Positions 1 through 6,211 of a stretch of DNA of 9,048 bases are shown here, piece after piece (within the stretch, counting starts at the first letter, position 1; each line of letters begins with the position of its first letter). Both the position numbers and the translations under genes were made by a program. The stretch spans positions 1-9,048 of the forward strand of contig CAJUEB010000096.1 in NCBI GenBank assembly GCA_910585135.1, given 5' to 3'. The stretch comes from an uncultured Eubacteriales bacterium (lineage in GTDB: Bacteria; Bacillota; Clostridia; Peptostreptococcales; Anaerovoracaceae). Under the pieces are notes generated by a model, which was given only the letters and a program-made list of their open reading frames with translations, was not told the origin of the DNA and did no database searches.

Positions 1-175
1 AATCTTTTATTTCAATCCACACGCCCCTTACGGGGCGTGACTCGCCGCTCCGTATTTGTTTACATCTTCAATTGATTTCAATCCACACGCCCCTTACGGG
101 GCGTGACCGTTGCAGATGTTTGTCCAAACATTAACGGACAACATTTCAATCCACACGCCCCTTACGGGGCGTGAC
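1..175 (-). CRISPR. Type I-C CRISPR array, leader-proximal end (runs off left edge)
   Basis: Three identical 33-bp repeats lie at 9-41, 75-107 and 143-175. They are separated by spacers of 33 bp (42-74) and 35 bp (108-142), and bases 1-8 are the end of a further spacer, so the array continues outside the window. Read on the minus strand, each repeat begins GTCACGCCCC and ends TGGATTGAAAT, the usual I-C style end. An 8-bp stem (CACGCCCC with GGGGCGTG) closes a GTAA loop, and exactly 11 nt follow the stem. That matches the 11-nt 5' tag known to be left by Cas5c/Cas5d processing. The transcribed strand is inferred from the ATTGAAA(T) end, from the co-directional cas genes and from the leader at 176-778. 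The newest spacer should be 108-142. No repeat shows decay. Confidence 0.97.
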
Positions 176-176
176 A

Positions 177-225
177 GCGATATATTGTGTCAAGATGACC
201 CCATCATCCGACATCTTGATATCGC
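177..225. repeat. Inverted repeat/hairpin abutting the first CRISPR repeat
   Basis: GCGATA (177-182) is complementary to TATCGC (220-225), and TCAAGATG (190-197) is complementary to CATCTTGA (212-219). Together they give 14 bp of stem with a 7-nt bulge on one side (183-189) and a 14-nt loop (198-211). The structure starts one base outside the first repeat (143-175), at the leader end where new spacers are inserted. It is not followed by a T-run, so it does not look like a terminator. A role as an integration or protein-binding site is inference only. Confidence 0.6.
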
Positions 226-272
226 ATTTCAAACAATCATTTCACTTGTGATCCATACACATACATATGGAG

Positions 273-392
273 CTGTTGACAAACTCTTTTTTCAAAAGAT
301 TATCTACCATATATTGATTTAATATTTTACAGTAAAACTATATATTGTTACAAGCAAATAACTTGCCCCTTTAAAGGGCAGTTTGTCAACAG
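273..392. repeat. Leader element A, bounded by 12-bp perfect inverted repeats
   Basis: CTGTTGACAAAC at 273-284 is the exact reverse complement of GTTTGTCAACAG at 381-392, enclosing 96 bp. The interior shares two blocks with element B at 587-741. The first is the 15 bp at 273-287 (identical to 587-601), continuing into a T-run. The second is 322-355, which matches 671-704 at 30 of 34 positions. A small hairpin near the right end (TGCCC 364-368 with GGGCA 376-380) sits where B has a different hairpin. No target-site duplication is visible in the flanks. It could be a duplicated leader module or a small inverted-repeat element, and the sequence does not decide between them. Confidence 0.65.
324..353 (-). 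promoter_or_regulatory. Candidate array promoter in element A
   Basis: On the minus strand TTGTAA (348-353) precedes TAAAAT (324-329) with an 18-nt spacer. This resembles a sigma-70/sigma-A promoter with a weak -35 and a good -10 (5 of 6). The same hexamers with the same spacing occur in element B. It points towards the array and would start transcription about 140 nt before the first repeat. Hexamer matches in AT-rich DNA are weak evidence, and conservation between the two copies is the main support. Confidence 0.4.
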
Positions 393-423
393 ATTCAAAT
401 ATGTGCAAACACAAGCAATTTTA

Positions 424-467
424 GGTGCGAGTACCTTGGAAATCCATGTACGCTTCCGATTCGCACA
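424..467 (-). other. Compact leader hairpin between elements A and B
   Basis: GTGCGA (425-430) pairs with TCGCAC (461-466). Inside it, GTAC (431-434) can pair with GTAC (448-451), and TGGA (437-440) with TCCA (443-446). The result is a bulged stem-loop across the whole segment. Similar GTGCGA...TCGCAC hairpins seem familiar to me from leaders of other I-C loci, but I cannot verify this here. It may be a leader protein-binding site or a structured part of the pre-crRNA 5' end. There is no T-run, so it is not a classical terminator. Confidence 0.45.
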
Positions 468-586
468 AAATCAAAGAAACACTCTCGCTCCCATCTGCAT
501 TTCATAAAACTGCAATTTCTAAACAAAAATTTTCCTAAATTTTCCACCGTGCCTCACAAAACCATAATTTACAAACAACAAGGAAT

Positions 587-741
587 CTGTTGACAAACTC
601 TTTTTCAAACGATTTTTTATCATATTATATTATGATAGAATCATTCAACATCGTTTATTTTTTCATAAGAATATTTTAAGGAAAAACTATCTATTGTTAC
701 AAGCGATTGACTCATCTCTTTATTGAATCGCCTCTCAACAG
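587..741. repeat. Leader element B, second copy related to element A
   Basis: It starts with the same CTGTTGACAAAC (587-598) and ends in CTCAACAG (734-741), so only the outer 7 bp (CTGTTGA/TCAACAG) remain a perfect inverted repeat. It is about 35 bp longer than element A. The extra DNA includes its own hairpin at 618-637 (TATCATA with TATGATA), extended by GATT (611-614) with AATC (639-642). Near the right end, GCGATT (703-708) pairs with AATCGC (726-731), at the same place as the unrelated hairpin of element A. Loss of identity in the right arm suggests B is the more diverged copy. Confidence 0.6.
673..702 (-). promoter_or_regulatory. Candidate leader promoter in element B
   Basis: On the minus strand TTGTAA (697-702) and TAAAAT (673-678) are 18 nt apart, as in element A. 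It lies about 75 bp after the cas2 stop and would transcribe the whole leader towards the array. Whether it is active or a remnant copy cannot be told from the sequence. Confidence 0.35.
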
Positions 742-778
742 CTCCAAAACACTTCCTCTCCTGACCGATTACCCAAGC

Positions 779-1078
779 TCAAACAATCAAAGGCGCTTCT
801 ACATCATATCCTCCTTTTGCACCAATATGTTCAACCTTATTCTTGTAATTATCCCCTAAATAATAAAATCGCAAGCTATCGGTTTCCTTATCGATAATCC
901 TCCCCAGTTTTTCTTTTACTTCCCTTGCTTTCGCCGCATCCATAACACACTCAAATACTGAGTTCTGGACACGCTGCCCGTAATTGACGCACTGCTTGGC
1001 CACCTTGCGCAGCCTTGTCCGCCCTTCGGCAGTCTGCGTATTCACATCATAAGTTATCAACACCAACAAATGCGCCAC
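779..1078 (-). CDS. cas2: Cas2, CRISPR adaptation endoribonuclease-fold protein
   Basis: A 99-residue protein with the I-C Cas2 signature: a first beta strand followed by ITYDVNTQTAEG with the conserved Asp (residue 11), then the basic run RLRKVAKQCVNYGQRVQNSV and a FYYLG strand. Cas2 forms the dimer that bridges two Cas1 dimers to hold and insert prespacers, and nuclease activity is not generally needed for that. It begins with GTG directly after the cas1 TAG stop (1079-1081). A GGA about 5 nt upstream could serve as ribosome binding site, but a TTG three codons inside would give the more usual N-terminus MLVLITYDV, so the start is uncertain by a few residues. It is the last cas gene before the leader. 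Confidence 0.97.
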   Translation of the reverse strand: MAHLLVLITYDVNTQTAEGRTRLRKVAKQCVNYGQRVQNSVFECVMDAAKAREVKEKLGRIIDKETDSLRFYYLGDNYKNKVEHIGAKGGYDVEAPLIV

Positions 1079-2110
1079 CTACTTCCACAAAAATGGCGGA
1101 TATGCATCCATATCACCGCGCAAAAACCTAGCCAACAACATTGCCTGTGCATACGGAATAAGTCCCCATTCCATCTTTTCATCGAGAAACGGATGCTTGA
1201 TTTTCTCCTGCTTCTTGTTCTGCCATGCATTGATTATATTTCTTCTCGCATCATCTGTAAGAAGAACCGCACCGTTCTCCTTTTGAATAAAATCCCCCGG
1301 CGAAACAACCTGTTTATTGATCATAGTCAACACAAAACGATCCGCCATAACCGGACGAAGCTCCTCCATCAGATCAAGGGCAAGCGATGCCCTGCCAGGC
1401 CTATCACGATGCAAAAACCCCACATAGGGATCCAGCCCGACAGAAGATAAAGCCGCCGAAACCATATTCGCAAGGAGCGTATACATGAATGAAAGCAATG
1501 CATTCACATTATCGAGCGGCGGCCTCCTGTTTCGTTCCCGGAAGAAAAAGCATTCCTTATTACGAAGGATCAGATCATCGAAAGCATCAAAATACTGGCT
1601 GGCTGCATTTCCTTCAAAACCTCTGATGCGTTCAAGCGTGCCAGCCGACTTTAGTTCATATAATGCATCCTGCAAAAATGCTGAGCTTTTCTTTAACCGC
1701 CCGGCATCGACTCGTCCGGGATGATCGCGCGTTGCCCGTTCCAGCACCCACCTGCTGTTATAAACCTTGCCAATAATCATGTTCCGTGCAATTTCTGCAC
1801 TTGCAGCTTCATCTTCCGATACCCGGTACTGCGTTTTCCGCAACGTAACATTCCCTTTTACTTCTCCTGTAACCTCCGCCAGAAATTTTCCACTCTGAGT
1901 TAAAAAGCTCAAGGAAATATTATTTTTCGCACAATATCCCATCAGCGCTGGACTTGCACCTGTATATCCAAAGGTAACGATCCCTTCGATATTATGCATT
2001 GGCACTCTTGCGGCTTCCTCCCCATCTGCAAGGACAACGATATTTTCTCCGTCAAGCGACAGGTACTTTCCGGGAGAGGTGATATACAATGTATTTAGTA
2101 ATTTCTTCAT
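1079..2110 (-). CDS. cas1: Cas1, CRISPR integrase (type I-C)
   Basis: A 343-residue protein of normal Cas1 length. The N-terminal beta domain opens with KKLLNTLYITSPGKYLSLDG and runs to about residue 85, followed by the helical catalytic domain. Metal-site candidates are intact: Glu166 in RGFEGNAASQYFDAF, His234 in GFLHRDRPGR, and Asp246/Glu249/Glu250 in LALDLMEELRP. It integrates new spacers at the leader-repeat junction together with Cas2. I chose the ATG at 2110, which shares one base with the cas4 TGA stop. An in-frame GTG one codon earlier (2113) lies too close to the AGAGG ribosome-binding sequence. The one-base overlap implies translational coupling to cas4. It ends directly against cas2. 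Confidence 0.98.
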   Translation of the reverse strand: MKKLLNTLYITSPGKYLSLDGENIVVLADGEEAARVPMHNIEGIVTFGYTGASPALMGYCAKNNISLSFLTQSGKFLAEVTGEVKGNVTLRKTQYRVSEDEAASAEIARNMIIGKVYNSRWVLERATRDHPGRVDAGRLKKSSAFLQDALYELKSAGTLERIRGFEGNAASQYFDAFDDLILRNKECFFFRERNRRPPLDNVNALLSFMYTLLANMVSAALSSVGLDPYVGFLHRDRPGRASLALDLMEELRPVMADRFVLTMINKQVVSPGDFIQKENGAVLLTDDARRNIINAWQNKKQEKIKHPFLDEKMEWGLIPYAQAMLLARFLRGDMDAYPPFLWK

Positions 2111-2772
2111 CACTGCCCTCTTTCTATCATATCATCGATATACTCCTGCGCAGATCTATCCTTGCATAGCTTCGGCAAACAGAGATTTTTGACGGAACAT
2201 GCATTGCAGGCTTTGCTTATTTTTACTTTCGGCGTATGACGGCGTTCATACAACTGGTGCATCTGCATACAATATGCCTTTACCTCATCGCGAAGCATAT
2301 CAGAAATATCTACCATCAGCCGTCTTTTCTGTTCCCCGTAGTACAAATATCCCGTACGGATATCACAAACCAGCATTTCTTCCAAACACATGGCCTGTGC
2401 CGCTAGCTGTAATACATCAGCGTCGTTCTCCTTCGGTTTTCCTTTTTTATATTCGATCGGGACGACCTCATATTTGCCAGTAAGCCCATATAGCTCTATC
2501 CCCGCGCCGCTTTTATGAAATTCTACTACATCACATACGCCGCTTATCCCGAGGTTGCGCGAAAACACGGACATCCCGCGGGAAATAACCGTATCGCCAC
2601 GCTTTTCCCGAAACAACCCATTATGTGCGTTTTCATGCAGGATATTCCCCTCTACCGTGCGCAGGTTATCCGCCCACTGCTGCTCTATGTGAATCAAAGC
2701 CCACTGCCTCCTGCAAAACGCAAAATGCTGTATCCCAGAAAGCATCAGGAAGTCTTCCTCGCGATATTCCAT
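2110..2772 (-). CDS. cas4: Cas4, RecB-like Fe-S nuclease for spacer selection
   Basis: A 220-residue Cas4 of the standalone type. The four iron-sulfur cysteines appear intact: Cys20 in FAFCRRQWA, and Cys189, Cys192 and Cys198 in the C-terminal CNACSVKNLC motif. RecB-type nuclease residues are also visible: His46 (GNILHENAH), Asp81 (GVCDVVEF), and Glu107 and Lys109 in PIEYKKGKPK, with Gln122 following. In I-C systems Cas4 works with Cas1-Cas2 to trim prespacers and secure correct PAM and orientation. The ATG at 2772 has GAAGGA 8 nt upstream. An in-frame TTG at 2787 lies inside that ribosome binding site and is rejected. It starts one base after the cas7c stop and its TGA overlaps cas1. Confidence 0.97.
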   Translation of the reverse strand: MEYREEDFLMLSGIQHFAFCRRQWALIHIEQQWADNLRTVEGNILHENAHNGLFREKRGDTVISRGMSVFSRNLGISGVCDVVEFHKSGAGIELYGLTGKYEVVPIEYKKGKPKENDADVLQLAAQAMCLEEMLVCDIRTGYLYYGEQKRRLMVDISDMLRDEVKAYCMQMHQLYERRHTPKVKISKACNACSVKNLCLPKLCKDRSAQEYIDDMIERGQ

Positions 2773-2773
2773 G

Positions 2774-3616
2774 CTATCTTCCTTCAATAATTTCTACATC
2801 AAGACCCGCAAGCGAATCAACTTTGATCTCGTAATCCGCTGCAGATTTCGGCAAATCCACTTTCGGTTCTACCGTCAAACATCTGTGAACCTTTGCGGAA
2901 GAATACTGCCCGCTCCTACAATTGTGCGGCCACCAAATCACCTTGCAGATTTCCATGCTGCCGTCAGGCCTTGCAGAGGAGCTATCATTTTCAAATAGGG
3001 AAACGAGTGCTTCCTTAATTACGTCGGCATCTTTATCAGAAAAGCCCGTTTTATCCGCAAGCTGCGCATTGATGCTCCCATAAGTCACATACATACCATG
3101 CTCGATCGTATGCTTCATGCCCATCGTATCCGATGATTTGCCTTCCTTCGTTTCGCTGTTGACACTCTTCGTGATCTGCATGGACTCTATATTGACAGGG
3201 CATACGCTGATCGCCGAATGAATCGATACCGGACCTCTGACGCCTACCGAAACGCCCTTCTCCTTTCCACCTTTGAAAGCGAACACCTGCCCAAAGGAAC
3301 GCACATCGATCCACTTCTCACAAGCGGCCTTCGCGTAAGCATCCCGATCCTTTCCGGCTGCTTTTAATTCTGCTGCGCCGGAAGCCCTCTCGCTTAAACT
3401 TTTATATCCATCATCACACCGATCATCGGACTGCACGAATATTGAATAGCCCACATCCTGAAGTCTGTTCCTGATTTTCCGCTTCAAACATACGTCCGAC
3501 ACCTCTCCATACCCATCGTAATTCAAGCGCGGCCGATTTCCATTTAATGGATCGCCATTTGGATTGGCATTTTTCACCGAAAATACGACTGCAAAATCTA
3601 TCTTATTGCTCAACAT
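2774..3616 (-). CDS. cas7c: Cas7c (Csd2), Cascade backbone subunit
   Basis: A 280-residue Csd2-family protein. The hallmark N-terminus is present: FAVVFSVKNANPNGDPLNGN (residues 8-27), then NRPR and the GEVSDVCLKRKIRNR motif (37-51). A GMKHTIEHGMYVTYG segment (166-180) and an IWWPHN motif near residue 227 also fit the family. Several copies would polymerise along the crRNA to form the Cascade spine. The ATG at 3616 is preceded by AAAGGAGG about 9 nt upstream. The in-frame ATG at 3643 would place that ribosome binding site inside the coding sequence. Its first 14 bases overlap the end of cas8c/cas11c, and it ends one base before cas4. Confidence 0.97.
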   Translation of the reverse strand: MLSNKIDFAVVFSVKNANPNGDPLNGNRPRLNYDGYGEVSDVCLKRKIRNRLQDVGYSIFVQSDDRCDDGYKSLSERASGAAELKAAGKDRDAYAKAACEKWIDVRSFGQVFAFKGGKEKGVSVGVRGPVSIHSAISVCPVNIESMQITKSVNSETKEGKSSDTMGMKHTIEHGMYVTYGSINAQLADKTGFSDKDADVIKEALVSLFENDSSSARPDGSMEICKVIWWPHNCRSGQYSSAKVHRCLTVEPKVDLPKSAADYEIKVDSLAGLDVEIIEGR

Positions 3617-3986
3617 CCTGCTGTTCCTCCTTTGTTTCACCATAGCTATTATACTGACAGTTATACCCTAGCAAATACAGCTCCGATAACGGTCTATTAT
3701 CCTGAAACTGCTCTGCTGTAATTAAATCATAAATTTCCCTAAGCGCCCGTTCATATTTCAATGCGCCGCGGTTCTTCAGCCGATTCAGGTACGGCTGCAA
3801 ATTCCGGTCAATCACGCGCCAGGTTTGCAAAGGTCTCTGGCTAAACTGCTGGTAATACTTTTCTGCATTCGTCACCCTGGAAGGCTCGCCTGCAAAAAAC
3901 AACGCCATTTCCTCGATTTTTTTCGCCGCACCAAGAAGCCGCCCAAACAAGTAACTTCTGTCTCTTTCCTCTCTATCTAACGCCAT
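3603..3986 (-). CDS. cas11c: Cas11c small subunit, internal in-frame product of cas8c
   Basis: It is known for type I-C that the small subunit Cas11c is made from an internal start within cas8c. Here Met495 of Cas8c (ATG at 3984-3986) follows a perfect AAAGGAG at 3993-3999 with 6 nt between, one of the best ribosome binding sites in the window although it lies in the middle of a gene. The product starts MALDREERDRSYLFGRLLGA and is 127 residues, the size expected of a small subunit. It looks mostly helical and charged (KKIEEMALFF, KYERALREIYDLI). It would line the belly of Cascade and help hold target DNA. It shares the cas8c stop. Expression is inferred from the site and the family precedent. 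Confidence 0.85.
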   Translation of the reverse strand: MALDREERDRSYLFGRLLGAAKKIEEMALFFAGEPSRVTNAEKYYQQFSQRPLQTWRVIDRNLQPYLNRLKNRGALKYERALREIYDLITAEQFQDNRPLSELYLLGYNCQYNSYGETKEEQQDVEQ

Positions 3987-5468
3987 GCTCCACTCCTTTC
4001 TATTCTCTTCCTTTCGATTTCCCGAACGGTCGTAGTGCATCTTGCGGATTAATGCACAGGCAACATTGACTGCACGCTCCCACTCCCAATTTTTTCCGCT
4101 TTTTTGGTCATTTTCAAAAGAATTGGGATTGGATGCAGCATTTATAACGGCTCTGACAATATCGTGCGGAATTGCTCCACCGGCTATGACGCATGGCAAC
4201 AGCCGTTCCACGGTATTCCCTAAAAGCTTTTTATTTCTCGCTCCGAATGCCGTCTTTGCAATCTGCCGCAGCGGTGGTGTTGCCACGTATTTCCCTTTCC
4301 GTATCTGCCGCCAGCAGCAGATTTCATGCCATTTCTCAATCCGATCCAAAAAATCCGAACCGCGCATCTTATGATAAAAGCGGATCGCCAGCCTGCCGGG
4401 CGTTGCCGACTCAAGCCCCATGACAACGATATTGCTGTTATCGCCCAAATCCCGCCGGTATCCACCGATAGACTTCCGAAGCCTTTCCGCATACTGTGTG
4501 TTGATCGTAATTTCATTACAACCTGCATCCATATCATCATCGAGCGGATCGATAAAATCTTCCCCCATGATATCCGGGATTTCCTTCCCCGATATCTCCC
4601 AGGCAACGATCGTCGTCTCTCCTGCGGAAAAACCGTTCTTATCAATCAGCCATCTCAACGCACTGTGCGCTTTCTGGGAAACGTCATACCCAACGGATGC
4701 TGCTTGAAAGGGTTCTGTAAAACGACCGCGATAAGTAAATCCACTGCCGTCATTCGCCGAGATCAGCTTTGCTTTGTCTCCGCCATGTCTAATTTTGCTG
4801 CCATGTTTCTGCGCGCACACGGTATAATCGCCCGTAACATAGCAAATATCCCTTTCTCCATCCAGGCTCTGGCAGTACCTGATATACAGCTCCATGATCC
4901 GCTTGTTGCGGTAAAGTGCATCGGGGTTTCCGCCTGACACCGAAAACCTGACAAAACTTTCCCGCTGGTCAATGCCTGCAATTTTATCATTAGCCAGTTT
5001 TCCGCCCTCCTCCGCTACCTTCAGCACGCCGCAGGAAATTAAATCATGAAGGACACAGCCCTTTGCGACATAGGAACGAACCGCCTGAATCTCCTCACAG
5101 GAATACCCTGAATCACACCAGTTCGAAAGCGTCTCCACATAAAGCCGATGCTTCTCGTCATTGGATTTTCCTGTATACCGTTCAAAATCAGCGGCAATGT
5201 ATTCCAGCTTATCCATCAACGGATGTGCGCATACGCCGCTAGTCCGCGCCGCCGAATCCTCCGATACTGGAATGACCGTCCGTGCCTTTTCCTTATCACC
5301 GATCGCTTCCGCGTATACAAAGCCACCTGTCTCGTCCAGCGTGATCTCGATCTGCGCATTTGCCGTCGTATGCGATACTGGCAAAGGCATTGCATCCGTC
5401 GTGAAATCCAGCCGATCCATGTCAAAATTCAATTCATATGTCTCATAGAGGTCACGAATCCAGCTCAT
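3603..5468 (-). CDS. cas8c: Cas8c (Csd1), Cascade large subunit
   Basis: A 621-residue Csd1-family protein, the signature large subunit of type I-C. It begins MSWIRDLYETYE, typical of the family, and carries the conserved central block YVTGDYTVCAQKHGSKIRHG (210-229), followed by KLISANDGSGFTYRGRF (234-250) and SVGYDVSQKAHSALRWLI (258-275). It is expected to recognise the PAM and recruit Cas3. The start at 5468 has GGAGGT 7 nt upstream. An upstream in-frame ATG at 5564 would bury most of the gene start inside cas5c and lacks family-like sequence. It overlaps cas5c by 17 bases and cas7c by 14. The last 127 codons are probably also translated separately as Cas11c (Met495 onward). Confidence 0.97.
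   Translation of the reverse strand: MSWIRDLYETYELNFDMDRLDFTTDAMPLPVSHTTANAQIEITLDETGGFVYAEAIGDKEKARTVIPVSEDSAARTSGVCAHPLMDKLEYIAADFERYTGKSNDEKHRLYVETLSNWCDSGYSCEEIQAVRSYVAKGCVLHDLISCGVLKVAEEGGKLANDKIAGIDQRESFVRFSVSGGNPDALYRNKRIMELYIRYCQSLDGERDICYVTGDYTVCAQKHGSKIRHGGDKAKLISANDGSGFTYRGRFTEPFQAASVGYDVSQKAHSALRWLIDKNGFSAGETTIVAWEISGKEIPDIMGEDFIDPLDDDMDAGCNEITINTQYAERLRKSIGGYRRDLGDNSNIVVMGLESATPGRLAIRFYHKMRGSDFLDRIEKWHEICCWRQIRKGKYVATPPLRQIAKTAFGARNKKLLGNTVERLLPCVIAGGAIPHDIVRAVINAASNPNSFENDQKSGKNWEWERAVNVACALIRKMHYDRSGNRKEENRKEWSMALDREERDRSYLFGRLLGAAKKIEEMALFFAGEPSRVTNAEKYYQQFSQRPLQTWRVIDRNLQPYLNRLKNRGALKYERALREIYDLITAEQFQDNRPLSELYLLGYNCQYNSYGETKEEQQDVEQ
3993..3999 (-). promoter_or_regulatory. 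Internal ribosome binding site for cas11c
   Basis: Minus-strand AAAGGAG lies inside the cas8c coding sequence, 6 nt before the in-frame ATG at 3986. Its near-consensus match and ideal spacing decide the cas11c start. Its codons read within a variable, charged stretch of Cas8c (around RKEWS), so protein constraint is unlikely to explain it. Confidence 0.8.
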
Positions 5469-6195
5469 CGTTGTCACCTCCAAACTCGAAAACCCAGTCC
5501 ATATCGCCTGCAAACGATATATTGTTGTTTTCTTTCGAAAAAACCTTCGGCTCATATGCGGCAATTTCCTTTACGTTCTTACATTCCTCGGGTCTGATAA
5601 AATCGATCTCTCCATTTTTCATCACCGCATTCCAAAACCTCGTACACAGCTTCTTCTCAGCATTTTCATCAGGATATGTAAATCCATGAAACATCACGCC
5701 CAGCGGAAAATCCCCATAATCATCGTAAGCACCTTGCCCATCCCCGTAAACGCATGGTTCGATATAGCCCTGGCATTCCCTCGTCCCCAGAAAGATATCC
5801 CGCCTGCCACCTTTTTTCACGCACCGCTTGGCAATATTATGATGTTTATTCTCATTGCGGTCGCCTGCAAGCTCCGGCCTGTTCATATTCCATTCAAAAT
5901 GCGCGCGCACCTGATATTCCACATCCCGCAGGTATGTATAAGCAGATAATGTATTGCCGCCAGTAAAATTGATCGGCCTCATACTCTGTGATTCCGAGCG
6001 AATCGGCTTCATTACCCGTACTTTATCAATGATCCAGGTTATCGTCGGCTTCCAATATATGCTTGACGCAATCCCCTTTAATGCTTCATAAGTAGGCACT
6101 TGGTAGCTTATTTTTTCCCCGCCAATCCTGTTAATAGGATCACTAAACAGTGCATACCTTCCACTGACCTTAAATTCTACAATGTTCGGTTTCAT
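5452..6195 (-). CDS. cas5c: Cas5c (Cas5d), Cascade subunit and pre-crRNA endonuclease
   Basis: A 247-residue Cas5 of subtype I-C. The N-terminal RAMP strand VEFKVSGRYALFSDP (6-20) and the following PTYEALKGIASSIYWKPTI (34-52) are typical. I-C loci lack Cas6, and Cas5c itself cuts the repeat. The catalytic Tyr, Lys and His described for Bacillus halodurans Cas5d (Y46, K116, H117) match Tyr47, Lys117 and His118 here (NENKHHN). It should cut at the 3' base of the repeat stem and stay on the 11-nt tag. The ATG at 6195 has AAGGAGGT 7 nt upstream. The in-frame GTG at 6204 overlaps that site and is rejected. It lies 16 nt after cas3 and overlaps cas8c by 17 bases. Confidence 0.97.
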   Translation of the reverse strand: MKPNIVEFKVSGRYALFSDPINRIGGEKISYQVPTYEALKGIASSIYWKPTITWIIDKVRVMKPIRSESQSMRPINFTGGNTLSAYTYLRDVEYQVRAHFEWNMNRPELAGDRNENKHHNIAKRCVKKGGRRDIFLGTRECQGYIEPCVYGDGQGAYDDYGDFPLGVMFHGFTYPDENAEKKLCTRFWNAVMKNGEIDFIRPEECKNVKEIAAYEPKVFSKENNNISFAGDMDWVFEFGGDNDELDS

Positions 6196-6211
6196 GCTGA
6201 TCACCTCCTTC

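Larger units (their letters stand above)
176..778 (-). promoter_or_regulatory. CRISPR leader, about 600 bp between cas2 and the first repeat
   Basis: This AT-rich stretch without a convincing gene separates the cas2 stop from the first repeat, which is where a I-C leader belongs. It is structured. From cas2 towards the array it holds element B (587-741), a compact hairpin (424-467), element A (273-392) related to B, and a hairpin abutting the first repeat (177-225). A and B each carry the same promoter-like hexamer pair pointing at the array. I see no hairpin followed by a T-run on the minus strand after cas2, so read-through from the cas operon into the array is possible. The length is greater than expected for a minimal leader, and duplication of A/B accounts for part of it. 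Confidence 0.75.

Noticed and set aside
188..193. Minus-strand TTGACA close to the array as a -35 box
   Set aside because: No -10 hexamer at 16-18 nt, where the CRISPR repeat already begins.
226..258. ATTTCAA resembling the start of a degenerate CRISPR repeat beyond the leader-proximal repeat
   Set aside because: Only 7 bases match, and the implied spacer would be 50 nt against 33-35 in the array.
276..303. Plus-strand TTGACA followed by a GATTAT -10-like hexamer, which would transcribe towards cas2
   Set aside because: TTGACA is part of the terminal inverted repeat of element A. The copy in element B has no -10 at proper spacing, and it would run antisense to the leader and cas genes. Not supported as a promoter.
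110..322. 70-codon plus-strand frame covering a spacer, a repeat and the leader
   Set aside because: It crosses the CRISPR array and is explained by open frames in the repeat. It has no ribosome binding site.
360..383. GC-rich hairpin TGCCC/GGGCA as a rho-independent terminator
   Set aside because: No T-run follows the stem on either strand.
395..505. 36-codon minus-strand frame in the leader (starts MKCRWERECFFDF)
   Set aside because: No ribosome binding site before the ATG, it runs through the leader hairpin, and it has no recognisable family. More likely chance.
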